The notes beneath the pieces are model-generated. The model saw only the letters and a program-made list of their open reading frames with translations, did not search any database and was not told where the DNA came from. The position numbers and the translations under genes were made by a program. From Ponticaulis sp. (GTDB taxonomy: Bacteria; Pseudomonadota; Alphaproteobacteria; Caulobacterales; Hyphomonadaceae): a DNA stretch of 64,000 nucleotides. Below, piece by piece: positions 26,900-35,619 of this stretch (positions within the stretch are counted from its first letter, which is position 1; every line of letters begins with the position of its first letter). The stretch covers positions 62,001 through 126,000 of the forward strand of contig PBNO01000010.1 of the NCBI GenBank assembly GCA_002723155.1, written 5' to 3'.

Positions 26900-29545
26900 A
26901 TGGCTCGTAAAACTCTCAGCCCCGGAACCAGAGTTGGACGGTATGTCATTCAGGCTGAACAGTATCAGGACGATTCTGGCGTTACCTATGTTGGCGAAGA
27001 TCATGGCATTTCGCACAAGCCGCTTGTTTACATCCGCGAGTTTTTCCCTGCTACGCTGAGCCGTCGCCGCCGCAATGAGGTGACGCCGTCACGCCGTGCG
27101 CTGAAAGTGGAATTTGCGCGGGCTCTCTCGCATCAGGCTGACCGTATCAACCGCTATCTTGATGTCCGCAAGAAAGGCATCGTCAAAGGCTTTGAGAAAG
27201 TCGAAGAGAACGGCACGGTTTATCTTGTGACGCCATGGCCGAGCGGTGACACCCTCCAGACAATGCAGGAGCGCGACGGCAAGCTGTCACCTGGCTTTGT
27301 GCGTTCCCTTCTGGATGAGCTTGAGCCGGGTTTACAAAAGCTGGGCGAGATGGGGCTCGTGCATGGCCAGATCGCGCCGGATATGATCCGCCGTCTGGAC
27401 AATGGTGAACTCGCCGTCACGCATCCGGACCGTCTGGAGTACTGCTCCGGCGAAGGTCCGGCGACGCTGGCTGATCCGATCAACACGCCGTATCTGGCAC
27501 CGGAATTCATCAGCCCCGAGGCTGGCCGGATTGGCCCATGGTGTGATGTCTATTCCTTATCAGCGAGCTTCTATCAGCTGATCACCGGTGTCGTGCCGGT
27601 CTCCGCTCAGGAGCGTCTCGAGGCTGTCGCCGAGGGCCGTGACGATCCGCTCGACATGCTGATGCTGGATACGTTCCTTGACGATGATGCTGCACTCTTC
27701 AAGGCGCTGGAACAGGGCTTGTCATTGTCGGCTGACGCGCGACCTGACAGCATCTGGTCGCTTATCAAGGCAGCGGAGTTTTCTGCTTTGCCGGCCAAGG
27801 GCGAAGGCACCGGCGCTACGGGACTTTCAACATCCTATCCGCGCGAGTTCTGGGAGACGAATGGCCGGCTGATTGCCGCGCTGGCGGCGATCTTCCTGAT
27901 CGTTGCGGTCGCGATCCCCGTCTTCCTGCTGAATGATGGCGGGAGTGATGCGCCGCCGGTTCTCGCGCAGAATGAGGTCACAGACGAAGCTGGCGAACCG
28001 GCTGATGAACAAGTCGCGCTCGCTGATGCAGAAAATGAAGCTACGGCACCCCTTGAAGAGGTTCGCAGCGAGCCTGAACGGGCAGAGCCGGAAGACGAGC
28101 TGCCGGAAATCGTGTCGGCATGGCTGGCAGTGGACCAGCAGGACCCTGATGCGGTTCTCGCATTCTATCAGACAGTAGAGAATAATCCTGTTCTGCGTGC
28201 GCAGGTGCGTGCCCGCTGGATCACGCTCGAGAGCGAAGCCTGGGTGACGGCGCGCGCCCGCAATACTGAAGTTGCCTATCTGGCCATGCAGGACATGTAT
28301 GGCGAAACGCCGCCGACATTTGCCCGCCATGTCGAAGATGTAGTCGATGCGCTGGCCCGCATTCAGGCAGACGCGGAGGAAGATACATCTGGCGCTGAGA
28401 CCGTGCTTGCAGAAGCGGATGCTGAAGCTCTGCCAGAGGAAGACACCAGTTCACCTGAGGCTACAGAGGCGCCGCCTGCAACCGATGCGACTGAAGAAGA
28501 GGAGGCTGACTCAGAGGTAGACACTGAAGCTGATGCATCAACGCCATCAGAAGGCGAAGAAGTTGCTGATGTGAACGCTGACGCTGAAGCCGAAACCGTT
28601 CCGGACGCGGCAGATGAAGCAGACGCACCGGACGCTGACACAGAGACGGACACGGTCGTCGAAGCTGATGAAGCGGCAGGTTCTGAAGAGGACACATCCT
28701 CCGAGGCTGAAAGCGATACCGCGCCTGAGGGCGAAGCGGGCGCGAGCTCAGATGAGACCGCTTCCGAAACTGAAGGCGATGTTGATGTCACCGATGAAGC
28801 CGATGCAACCACGCCTGAAGAAGATACTTCAGAGGCTGATGAAACCGAGTTGGCAGAAGCAGACGTGGAGGCCACGGATGAGGTTGATACTGACTGTGAA
28901 ACCTGTCCGGTTATGGTGTCCGCGCCAGGTCTGGCTGAGGTTTCTGTCTCCGCGCATGAAATCAGCGTGGCAGAATTCCGCCGCTATCTGACCGCTACAA
29001 ATCGGAGTGCGCCGACAGGCTGTTTCACGCACCGTCTCGAGAGCGAAAGTATTTGGGGCTATACCTCCGGTGCCAGCTATGCCGATCCCGGCTATCCGGT
29101 GACAGATGCCTCACCGGCAAGCTGTATCTCTTACGATGAGGCGGTCCAGTACACAGAATGGCTGAGCGCCGAAAGCGGTGAAACCTATCGCTTGCTGACC
29201 GCCGAGGAATGGACGGCAATGGCGGGGCCGCCAGCGCCGGGTCTGATGGCGTGCAGCGCTAATATGGCGGATCAGTCTCTCGGGGCTGAAGGGCTGCAGA
29301 CACCGCTACTGAACTGCGATGACGGTGAGCCGTACACCAGCCCTGCGAGCGGTAACACTCTGTCATCTACTTACGGAAATATTGCCGAGTGGGTCAGTGA
29401 TTGCCGTGATGATGAGTGCAGCCGTAGGGTTGCAATGGGTGGTTCCTGGGTCACGGGGCCGGTTCAGCTGCGTGGCAATGTTGAAGACATTTTCTCACCG
29501 AACAGCCGGTCTAACTCCTTGGGATTCCGCGTTTTAAGAGAGTAG
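26900..29545 (+). CDS. membrane pseudokinase fused to acidic linker and FGE-sulfatase-like domain
   Basis: An 881-residue protein of unusual build. Residues 10 to about 300 are a Ser/Thr-kinase-like fold related to bacterial kinases with an 'IKEFFP' beta-3 motif, but every catalytic element is changed: the beta-3 Lys is Arg46 (VYIREFFP), HRDxKPxN is HGQIAPDM (155-162), and no DFG is found. Structural motifs survive (YLAPEF at 198-203, CDVYSL at 215-220). A membrane segment lies at about 323-343 (LIAALAAIFLIVAVAIPVFL). Residues about 360-395 and 485-665 are rich in Asp, Glu, Ala and Thr with irregular repeats. The C-terminal 210 residues form a formylglycine-generating-enzyme/sulfatase-modifying-factor domain (GGSWVTGPVQLRG ... 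SLGFRVLRE). Predicted topology: pseudokinase inside, FGE-like part in the periplasm. Function unknown; signalling or a scaffold is inference. Confidence 0.8.
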   Translation: MARKTLSPGTRVGRYVIQAEQYQDDSGVTYVGEDHGISHKPLVYIREFFPATLSRRRRNEVTPSRRALKVEFARALSHQADRINRYLDVRKKGIVKGFEKVEENGTVYLVTPWPSGDTLQTMQERDGKLSPGFVRSLLDELEPGLQKLGEMGLVHGQIAPDMIRRLDNGELAVTHPDRLEYCSGEGPATLADPINTPYLAPEFISPEAGRIGPWCDVYSLSASFYQLITGVVPVSAQERLEAVAEGRDDPLDMLMLDTFLDDDAALFKALEQGLSLSADARPDSIWSLIKAAEFSALPAKGEGTGATGLSTSYPREFWETNGRLIAALAAIFLIVAVAIPVFLLNDGGSDAPPVLAQNEVTDEAGEPADEQVALADAENEATAPLEEVRSEPERAEPEDELPEIVSAWLAVDQQDPDAVLAFYQTVENNPVLRAQVRARWITLESEAWVTARARNTEVAYLAMQDMYGETPPTFARHVEDVVDALARIQADAEEDTSGAETVLAEADAEALPEEDTSSPEATEAPPATDATEEEEADSEVDTEADASTPSEGEEVADVNADAEAETVPDAADEADAPDADTETDTVVEADEAAGSEEDTSSEAESDTAPEGEAGASSDETASETEGDVDVTDEADATTPEEDTSEADETELAEADVEATDEVDTDCETCPVMVSAPGLAEVSVSAHEISVAEFRRYLTATNRSAPTGCFTHRLESESIWGYTSGASYADPGYPVTDASPASCISYDEAVQYTEWLSAESGETYRLLTAEEWTAMAGPPAPGLMACSANMADQSLGAEGLQTPLLNCDDGEPYTSPASGNTLSSTYGNIAEWVSDCRDDECSRRVAMGGSWVTGPVQLRGNVEDIFSPNSRSNSLGFRVLRE

Positions 29546-29651
29546 CGCAGTTGGCGTTGTTCTGGGAGCCGACGTTAAGGTTCTTCGCATATTTATACAG
29601 ATGCACGCAGGGCGTGTGCTGCGTGGTTTCCGGCGAGCACATTCCGCAGGA

Positions 29652-29666
29652 TTAAAAACGCCTTAA
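29652..29666 (+). promoter_or_regulatory. CtrA-type site TTAA-N7-TTAA upstream of the TadG-like gene
   Basis: TTAAAAACGCCTTAA fits the CtrA consensus exactly. It lies 89 bases before the TadG-like start. CtrA controls pilus genes in Caulobacter, which makes the placement plausible, but only the motif is seen. Confidence 0.5.
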
Positions 29667-29754
29667 CAGACTATCTGAACCTTGGAAGCATATGTTTCCA
29701 AAGTAATTTTCTTTTCCTGATAAACGTGAACTCAACAGGATGAAGAGTTCGCGA

Positions 29755-31449
29755 ATGAAGAATTTTCTGAAGGATAGTCGAGGCAATGTCGCGATGATTT
29801 TCGCGCTATGCCTGATTCCGCTTGTCGTGCTGATGGGCGGAGCGATCGATTTTTCTCGACAGCGCAGTGGTGAAGGGCTCGCGCAGGATGCGGTTGACGC
29901 TGCACTGCTCGCGATTGCCGGTACTGCACAGGATAAAACCGACGCCCAGCTGACGCGCGAAGCGCTTGTATGGTTCGAGAACCATATGCAGGACCTCAAC
30001 CTCGAGATTGACAGTTTTCAGGTTGTCAAAGTCGGTGACGAGCTGACCGCGACGGTCAATGCTCATGTGGATACCGCTTTCCTTGGCCTTATCGGCATTA
30101 CCGATCTGGACGTAAACCGTACGGCATCTGTGCGCATCGGCCTGACAGCCGTTGAGCTGGTTATGGTCCTTGATACGACTGGCTCGATGCGTGCAACGCC
30201 ATCCGGGCAGTCAAGAACCAAGCTCGAATCCATGCAGGATGCTGCGCTCGATATGGTCGATATGCTGAGCAATCTGGACAATGGTCGCGGCAATATCGAG
30301 ATCGGTCTCGTGCCATTTGCGACTTACGTGAATGTCGGAGCGGACAATATTGATGCGAACTGGATGGATTCCAGCGCAGACAGCTCGGTTCACGGCGACA
30401 ATCTCGTTGATGGTCTTAACCGCTTTGACCTCTACGAGCATATGGGGTTTGAGTGGAAAGGCTGCGTCATGGCGCGCCCGGCGCCGCATGATGTTGAGGA
30501 CACGCGTCCCCGTCTGAGTGACCCTGACACGCTGTTTGTACCTGTGTTCCACCCCGATGAGACGGACTCTCGCTATCGCTGGTATCAGGAATACCCAAAC
30601 AACTATGTTCCGGATTCCAGCACCTCCCTTGGCTCTGAACTTCTGAACATCAGCAACCCTGTGAAATATGGCGTACCGGACAGCATACTTGCATATGTGG
30701 ACGGTATTTCGAACACGGTACTCAGCACGCTGATCGTCGAGTGTACTGATGGTACAGATATCAATCTTGGCGAGGGCCAGGAGTGCAATGATGGCTGGGC
30801 GGGAAGCCCATTCAACCCGGACAATTGGGAAGATGTGACCATTAATCGTGACTATGATTATTATAGCGATGTGGATACGCAGATTGGTCCTGGCTTTAGC
30901 TGCGAGATGTCGCCAATTCTTCCACTCAGCACGAACTTCCAAACGGTTCGTAACAACATCAACAGCCTGAACGCGTCTGGTTCAACCAATATCGCGCAAG
31001 GTGCTGTTTGGGGATACCACGCACTCTCGCCGTCTGCGCCTTTCACTGAAGGTGACCGCTATTCGCATAGCGTGCAGAAGGTCATGATTATCCTGTCCGA
31101 CGGCAACAATGTTGTGGTCGCCCGTGAAAACCATCCAGGTGGTTCGGACTTCTCCGCCTATGGGTATATGGAAAACCGTCGCCTTGAAGGTCTGCCGCGG
31201 AGTTATGACACAACTGACATCATGGACACGATGGACGAGCGTACTCTGATGGTTTGCGACAATGCGAAAGAAGACGGCATTCGCATCTTCACCATTCGTG
31301 TGTCTCTCGAAGACCAGCGATCTGAAGATTTGCTTCAGGCCTGCGCAAGCACACCGGAAGACTATATCGACGTACCGGATTCAGACCGGCTGGATGAAGC
31401 GTTCAGAGAGATCACCGATCGTATCTCGCAACTCTATCTGACCCGATAG
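29755..31449 (+). CDS. TadG-like protein with von Willebrand factor A domain
   Basis: A 564-residue protein. It begins with the TadE/TadG-type anchor (FLKDSRGNVAMIFALCLIPL and onward to about residue 40), which leaves the rest in the periplasm. A vWA domain follows with the metal-binding motif DTTGSM near residue 140, and 'MIILSDGNN' near 445, then 'GIRIFTIRVSLEDQRSEDLLQACAS' near the end. The vWA domain is interrupted by a long Asp/Tyr-rich insert (about 210-390) with several cysteines. The ATG at 29755 matches family starts and has GAAGAG upstream; 29740 is an in-frame alternative. No other tad/cpa genes are nearby, so it is a stand-alone copy. A CtrA-type site is upstream. Confidence 0.82.
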   Translation: MKNFLKDSRGNVAMIFALCLIPLVVLMGGAIDFSRQRSGEGLAQDAVDAALLAIAGTAQDKTDAQLTREALVWFENHMQDLNLEIDSFQVVKVGDELTATVNAHVDTAFLGLIGITDLDVNRTASVRIGLTAVELVMVLDTTGSMRATPSGQSRTKLESMQDAALDMVDMLSNLDNGRGNIEIGLVPFATYVNVGADNIDANWMDSSADSSVHGDNLVDGLNRFDLYEHMGFEWKGCVMARPAPHDVEDTRPRLSDPDTLFVPVFHPDETDSRYRWYQEYPNNYVPDSSTSLGSELLNISNPVKYGVPDSILAYVDGISNTVLSTLIVECTDGTDINLGEGQECNDGWAGSPFNPDNWEDVTINRDYDYYSDVDTQIGPGFSCEMSPILPLSTNFQTVRNNINSLNASGSTNIAQGAVWGYHALSPSAPFTEGDRYSHSVQKVMIILSDGNNVVVARENHPGGSDFSAYGYMENRRLEGLPRSYDTTDIMDTMDERTLMVCDNAKEDGIRIFTIRVSLEDQRSEDLLQACASTPEDYIDVPDSDRLDEAFREITDRISQLYLTR

Positions 31450-31482
31450 ACGTAAGTCTGCGCCTCACGGAAATATCAACAC

Positions 31483-31511
31483 GGCCAGCTCTGCAAAGGG
31501 CTGGCCTTTTT
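31483..31511 (+). terminator. intrinsic terminator of the TadG-like gene
   Basis: GGCCAGC/GCTGGCC stem with a 10-base loop and TTTTT tail, 34 bases after the stop. Confidence 0.92.
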
Positions 31512-31574
31512 GCTGGTTGGTGATAGGTTCCTCTCATAAACAATCAAAACAGACTGTTTCTTAGGGAGGAACAC

Positions 31575-33020
31575 ATGAAATCCATTCTACCAGCGCTTGG
31601 CGCTGTTTTACTGGTATCGGCCTGCACGACGTCCACGCCGCGCGCGCCGACCATGATTGGTGAGGTCGTGGACACACCGCTCGGCAGTGTGCGCGGTGAG
31701 ACGGTGACCGAGAATGGCGTCACGGCGCATATTTATCGCGGTATTCCTTATGCTCAGCCGCCTGTCGGTGAGCTTCGCTGGCGCGCGCCAGAGCCTGCTG
31801 AAGCCTGGGATGGTGTACGCGATGCGACCGAGTGGCCATTCCGCTGTCCGCAAGGCGAAAGCAGCATGGGCGCTGGCGGTCCGATCAGTGAAGACTGTCT
31901 CTATGTGAATGTCGTAACCGCAGCAGAGCGCTCGGACGAGCGCCGCCCGGTTATGGTCTTCTTCCATGGCGGCGGCCTGACTACGGGCACTGGCAACTCT
32001 ACGACCTATAACCACCCAATGCTGCCGAATAAGGGCGTTGTCGTTGTGACGGTGAATAGCCGCCTCGGCCCGATCGGCTATCTGGCCCATCCGGAGCTGT
32101 CTGAAGAAACCCGCTATGGTTCGGGCAATTACGGCACGCTTGATCTGCGCGCCTCTCTGCAATGGGTGGAAGAGAATATCGAAGCTTTTGGCGGTGATCC
32201 TGATAACGTAACCATCTTCGGCGAGTCCGGTGGCGGCACGAAGACGATTTCTCAAATGGCGACGCCGCTCTCTGAAGGCCTGTTTGATGCAGCGATTGTT
32301 GAGTCCGGTTCTGCGCTTGTCTCTGAGCAGCGTATTACGATGCTTGATGACGCCGAGGCTGTAGGTGTTCGCCTCGCAGAAGAACTCGGCGCGTCCAGCG
32401 CTGAAGAGCTGCGCGAACTTAGCTGGCAGGAGATTATCGCCGCTGCGGATGAAGTGGGCTTCCGCGCCAATGTCGTCGTTGATGGTTATGTCATTCCAGA
32501 GCCGGTCAGCACCATGTTCGCAAATGGCGATCAGGCTCAGGTGCCCCTTATTGTGGGTGCCAATCAGGGAGAACGCTCGCTGCAAACCTCTGTGCCGCTC
32601 ATGGCGAATCTTCACAGCGCAGCCGGTGCGCCAACTTATGTGTATAATTTCACTCAGCTGCCAATGGGCTGGCGGGACGAAGAAGGCTGTGTGGCCTTTC
32701 ACGGTCTGGAGCTGACCTATGTGTTCGGTGCTGTGCCAACCGGTCTGCACTCTGCAACGACGCAATTCCTCGCGGGCACGGGCGGATGCACAACCCGCGT
32801 GCCAGAACATGATGAGCAGGACCTCTGGCTCGCTGAGCGGTCTGCTGAAATCTGGGCGTCTTTTGCCCGTGATGGTGATCCGAGCGTGCCGGGCCTCGTC
32901 GATTGGCCGCAATATTCCGAAGATAACAATGTGTATCTGGATATCGGCGTGCCGCTCGAAGTGCGTGAGAATGTTCAGGGCTCTTACGTGAGGCCGAATG
33001 TAGAAAATCCGCGCTTCTGA
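31575..33020 (+). CDS. type-B carboxylesterase lipoprotein
   Basis: A 481-residue alpha/beta hydrolase of the carboxylesterase/para-nitrobenzyl-esterase family. The N-terminus is a lipoprotein signal (LLVSAC, lipidated Cys near residue 17), behind an AGGGAGGA ribosome binding site. The oxyanion-hole motif is FFHGGGLTTG near 132, the nucleophile is Ser218 in GESGGG, and the likely catalytic His is in 'CVAFHGLELTYVFG' near 378. The preserved 'SEDCLYVNV' motif is typical. It hydrolyses esters; the natural substrate is not evident. It is a single-gene unit bounded by terminators on both sides. Confidence 0.9.
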   Translation: MKSILPALGAVLLVSACTTSTPRAPTMIGEVVDTPLGSVRGETVTENGVTAHIYRGIPYAQPPVGELRWRAPEPAEAWDGVRDATEWPFRCPQGESSMGAGGPISEDCLYVNVVTAAERSDERRPVMVFFHGGGLTTGTGNSTTYNHPMLPNKGVVVVTVNSRLGPIGYLAHPELSEETRYGSGNYGTLDLRASLQWVEENIEAFGGDPDNVTIFGESGGGTKTISQMATPLSEGLFDAAIVESGSALVSEQRITMLDDAEAVGVRLAEELGASSAEELRELSWQEIIAAADEVGFRANVVVDGYVIPEPVSTMFANGDQAQVPLIVGANQGERSLQTSVPLMANLHSAAGAPTYVYNFTQLPMGWRDEEGCVAFHGLELTYVFGAVPTGLHSATTQFLAGTGGCTTRVPEHDEQDLWLAERSAEIWASFARDGDPSVPGLVDWPQYSEDNNVYLDIGVPLEVRENVQGSYVRPNVENPRF

Positions 33021-33030
33021 TCGCAAAAAG

Positions 33031-33056
33031 AAACGGCCTCTTCGGAGGCCGTTTTT
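33031..33056 (+). terminator. intrinsic terminator of the carboxylesterase gene
   Basis: A 10-bp stem (AAACGGCCTC/GAGGCCGTTT) closed by a TTCG tetraloop, then T-run. Its A-rich left arm makes it usable from the other strand too, for the receiver gene ending at 33095. Confidence 0.92.
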
Positions 33057-33094
33057 CGTTTATGCAGTCGTCTCAAGTGAGTGGCCGCACCCGG

Positions 33095-33481
33095 CTATGA
33101 TGCCATTGGCGCTTCGAAAGACATTAGCAGTTTGTGCAGGTTCGCGGGAGAAAGTGAGTCTTTCTCCATGCAGGCGGCGATGCGCGCGTCGATTGTCTCA
33201 CTGCCGAAATCATCCGGAATTTCACCGCTTAACAGAACCACGTTTGTGGTCTTGTCGAGCGCCTTCATCATCTCCAGAGATCCGCGAAACTCAAAAGCAG
33301 GCGGCACAATATTATCGAGGAATATGACGTCGTATGGCGGATTATTCTCAATGCGGGTGACCGCATCATCCACGTCCTGACAGAACTCGAAATCTGCCGG
33401 AGCCTGACCCATAGCGCCGAGCATTGTTCTGAAGATCATACCCATGGCTGAATGATCATCGATCAGCATTATTCTGCTCAC
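33095..33481 (-). CDS. single-domain response regulator
   Basis: A 128-residue stand-alone receiver domain. Asp8-Asp9 form the acidic pocket, Asp56 (DVIFLDNIVPP) is the phospho-acceptor, a Ser in 'VVLLSGEI' replaces the usual Thr/Ser, and the conserved Lys is in 'CMEKDSL'. The start is a GTG at 33481 preceded by GGGGGGC; an ATG at 33469 would cut into the fold. No output domain, so it must act through a partner or as a phosphate relay. It is divergent from the histidine kinase gene, 92 bases away. Confidence 0.85.
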   Translation of the reverse strand: MSRIMLIDDHSAMGMIFRTMLGAMGQAPADFEFCQDVDDAVTRIENNPPYDVIFLDNIVPPAFEFRGSLEMMKALDKTTNVVLLSGEIPDDFGSETIDARIAACMEKDSLSPANLHKLLMSFEAPMAS

Positions 33482-33573
33482 AACAAATGCGCCCCCCGCG
33501 CGGTTGCAATGTGTTAAGGTTGCCCTGATTCTATTTATTTATCATAAGTAGCGCTTTCTATACAGAGTGAGAT

Positions 33574-35055
33574 ATGAGCTCGAGCGAAAGTCAGGATTTA
33601 CCGGTAGACGGATCGTTGGACGCAATGAATGCCTCTGATGAGAGTTCTGCGCGAACGAAGCGCGAAACTCTGGATGCCAGTCTGCTCGGTATTATTACAG
33701 CCAAACCTATCCTATCGGATGATGGCGAGGTCATAGATTTTGAATATCTGACCGCCAATCGCGTATTACAGCGAACGCATGGGATTTCCCCTGAGGAGCT
33801 TGTCGGCAACAGAATGCTCGGCGTGTTCCCCGAACTCGCTGACCATCACACCTTCCCGTATTATTGCGATGTGGCGATCACAGGTGAGCCCATTGTCTTT
33901 GAGTCAGATTTCCAGTCTGACGAGCTCGACATTCATGTGGTTGTGTCGATTTCGAAGCCGAGCCCCGATTACATCACGATTACATTTGTAGAAGTGTCCG
34001 AGATTGTTCGGGTGACGGACGCGCTAGCAGAGCTGAACGGGCTTTCCGGCACTGAGATTGATCTGGAGGCCTATATTCAGGGAACGCTGGATATCGGTCG
34101 GCGCGCGTTTAATGCGGGCCGGGCTTATCAGATTTCGTTTCATGATCAGGGGTATAGCGTGATTGCTCAGGTCGGGGCTCAGGGGGCGCCGGATGTAAAG
34201 CGGCCTCTGCCGACTGATATTGCGCTCGGGCTTAGTGAGCCTGGTGTTGTAAAGATGATGCGAGATCTCAAGAATGATTCGAATATAGATGATGCGTCTG
34301 CTGCCAACTTGCCGTTTTTAAGCTTTATCGCTTCATCATTCATAGCAGGGGAACAAATAGTCGGTGCTCTGGTATTTTGTAATGAAGTGGCGCGTAGGCG
34401 CGAACCGACGACTTCAGAACTGAAACTTGTTCGTACCTTGGCTGAATCCGTTGGCGCGCGTGTTCGTCTTGAGGCGGCAAACAAAACGTTGAAGCAACGC
34501 AATATAGACCTTGAACGCTTTGCCAGTCTCGTCTCGCACGACCTGAAAGCGCCAATGCGTACAATACGGCTCCTCTCCGAAATGCTGGCTGGCTATCTGG
34601 TAAAAGATCCTGAAGCAGACGTCATATTGGGTGAGCTGCGAAACAATGCGGATCAGGCGCAGAATATGATCAAGTCTCTGCGCGATTTTGCGCAGCTGGG
34701 GGCGGCTGGTCTGCAAATTGAAGCAGTCGATGTAAGAGGCGCGGTAGAAGACTGTCTCCACCGGCTTGCTGCAGATATGAAGGATGCCGCGGCGCAAGTG
34801 GATATTGTCGTGGACGGCAAGGTTCTGGCGGACAGGACGCTTTTGATTCAGGTGTTCAGCAATCTCATTCTGAATGCCATTAAATATGCAGGACGGGACG
34901 ATCCGGTCATTCGCATTGAGAGCTATGATAAGTCCGACAAGGACCTCACCATCTGTGTCACAGACAACGGCAATGGTGTTGATCCGCGTTACCAAGGGCC
35001 GAGTAGAAGCTTAGGAGGAAAGAAAGATGACAGATCCCGCACTTTTGCTGGTTGA
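33574..35055 (+). CDS. PAS histidine kinase, ATPase domain cut short
   Basis: A 493-residue soluble histidine kinase. Residues about 30-150 are a PAS-like sensor; 155-300 look GAF-like; the HisKA helix carries His322 (LVSHDLKAPMRTI). The ATPase domain has its N-box (NLILNAIKYAG, Asn434) and G1 box (DNGNGVD, 464-470). Then the protein ends 23 residues later in an unrelated tail, without the ATP lid or the G2 (GxGLGL) box. The missing part is not found in another frame, since the receiver gene begins inside this ORF at 35027. An internal deletion is the simplest reading. Autokinase activity is doubtful, though the histidine could still serve as a phosphate acceptor. The start lacks a strong ribosome binding site. 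Confidence 0.8.
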   Translation: MSSSESQDLPVDGSLDAMNASDESSARTKRETLDASLLGIITAKPILSDDGEVIDFEYLTANRVLQRTHGISPEELVGNRMLGVFPELADHHTFPYYCDVAITGEPIVFESDFQSDELDIHVVVSISKPSPDYITITFVEVSEIVRVTDALAELNGLSGTEIDLEAYIQGTLDIGRRAFNAGRAYQISFHDQGYSVIAQVGAQGAPDVKRPLPTDIALGLSEPGVVKMMRDLKNDSNIDDASAANLPFLSFIASSFIAGEQIVGALVFCNEVARRREPTTSELKLVRTLAESVGARVRLEAANKTLKQRNIDLERFASLVSHDLKAPMRTIRLLSEMLAGYLVKDPEADVILGELRNNADQAQNMIKSLRDFAQLGAAGLQIEAVDVRGAVEDCLHRLAADMKDAAAQVDIVVDGKVLADRTLLIQVFSNLILNAIKYAGRDDPVIRIESYDKSDKDLTICVTDNGNGVDPRYQGPSRSLGGKKDDRSRTFAG

Positions 35056-35431
35056 AGATAATGATCTGGACGCCCTTCTTCTGACGTCGGCTTTACAAAA
35101 GGCATGGCCTGCGCTGAGTGTCCAGCGCGCGCATGATGGTGAAGCCGGACTCGACGCCTTGGAAACAATGAAGCCGGGGATGGTCGTGCTCGATATTTCC
35201 ATGCCGGGTCTGGATGGCATTGAAGTGCTCGAGCGTATTCGCCAGAATGACAAAACATCGGCAACGCCGGTGATTATGTGTTCCAACTCGGACTCGCCGG
35301 TTGATGTGTTGCGTAGCTATAAAAAGCACGCCAATGCCTATGTGCAAAAGCCCGATAGCCATGCCGGCTATGACGAGCTGGCTGCGTCTCTGACGCGTTT
35401 CTGGTTTGATGAGGCGAAACTGCCTGACTAG
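35027..35431 (+). CDS. Rcp1-type single-domain response regulator
   Basis: A 134-residue receiver domain of the Rcp1 type that usually follows phytochrome-like or PAS/GAF kinases. Acidic pocket 'LVEDNDLD', phospho-acceptor Asp56 (VVLDISMPGLDG), 'IMCSNSD', and Lys in 'YVQKPDSHAGY'. A strong AGGAGGAAAG ribosome binding site lies inside the end of the kinase ORF, with which it overlaps by 29 bases. Likely the original partner of the upstream kinase. Confidence 0.9.
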   Translation: MTDPALLLVEDNDLDALLLTSALQKAWPALSVQRAHDGEAGLDALETMKPGMVVLDISMPGLDGIEVLERIRQNDKTSATPVIMCSNSDSPVDVLRSYKKHANAYVQKPDSHAGYDELAASLTRFWFDEAKLPD

Positions 35432-35619
35432 GTTTTCAGCGCTTAGGAGCTGACGTTGCGGCAGTATTGCGCGCACGTGTTTCGCCGCTTAGCCTTCCGT
35501 TAGCGGAAACTCCGGAGCAGTGCTTCAGCCGATACGGTCTGACCTCTGCAGCAAAGCTGGGAAACACATAAGCAAAAGCCCCAGTCTGTCCGGAACCCAG
35601 TCCGCTGGGAGGAAGACAG

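Noticed and set aside
28363..28875. 170-codon Ser/Ala/Val-rich minus-strand ORF
   Set aside because: Mirror of the Asp/Glu/Ala-rich linker of the pseudokinase fusion; low complexity only.
28380..28890. DNA repeat array or CRISPR-like element
   Set aside because: The periodicity comes from Glu/Asp/Ala codons in a coding linker; there are no fixed repeats or spacers.
29755..31449. Part of a Tad pilus locus
   Set aside because: No tadA, cpaB, rcpA or flp genes lie on either side.
31608..33026. 472-codon ORF on the minus strand within the carboxylesterase gene
   Set aside because: Antisense to a gene with intact catalytic motifs; Arg/His-rich translation without domains.
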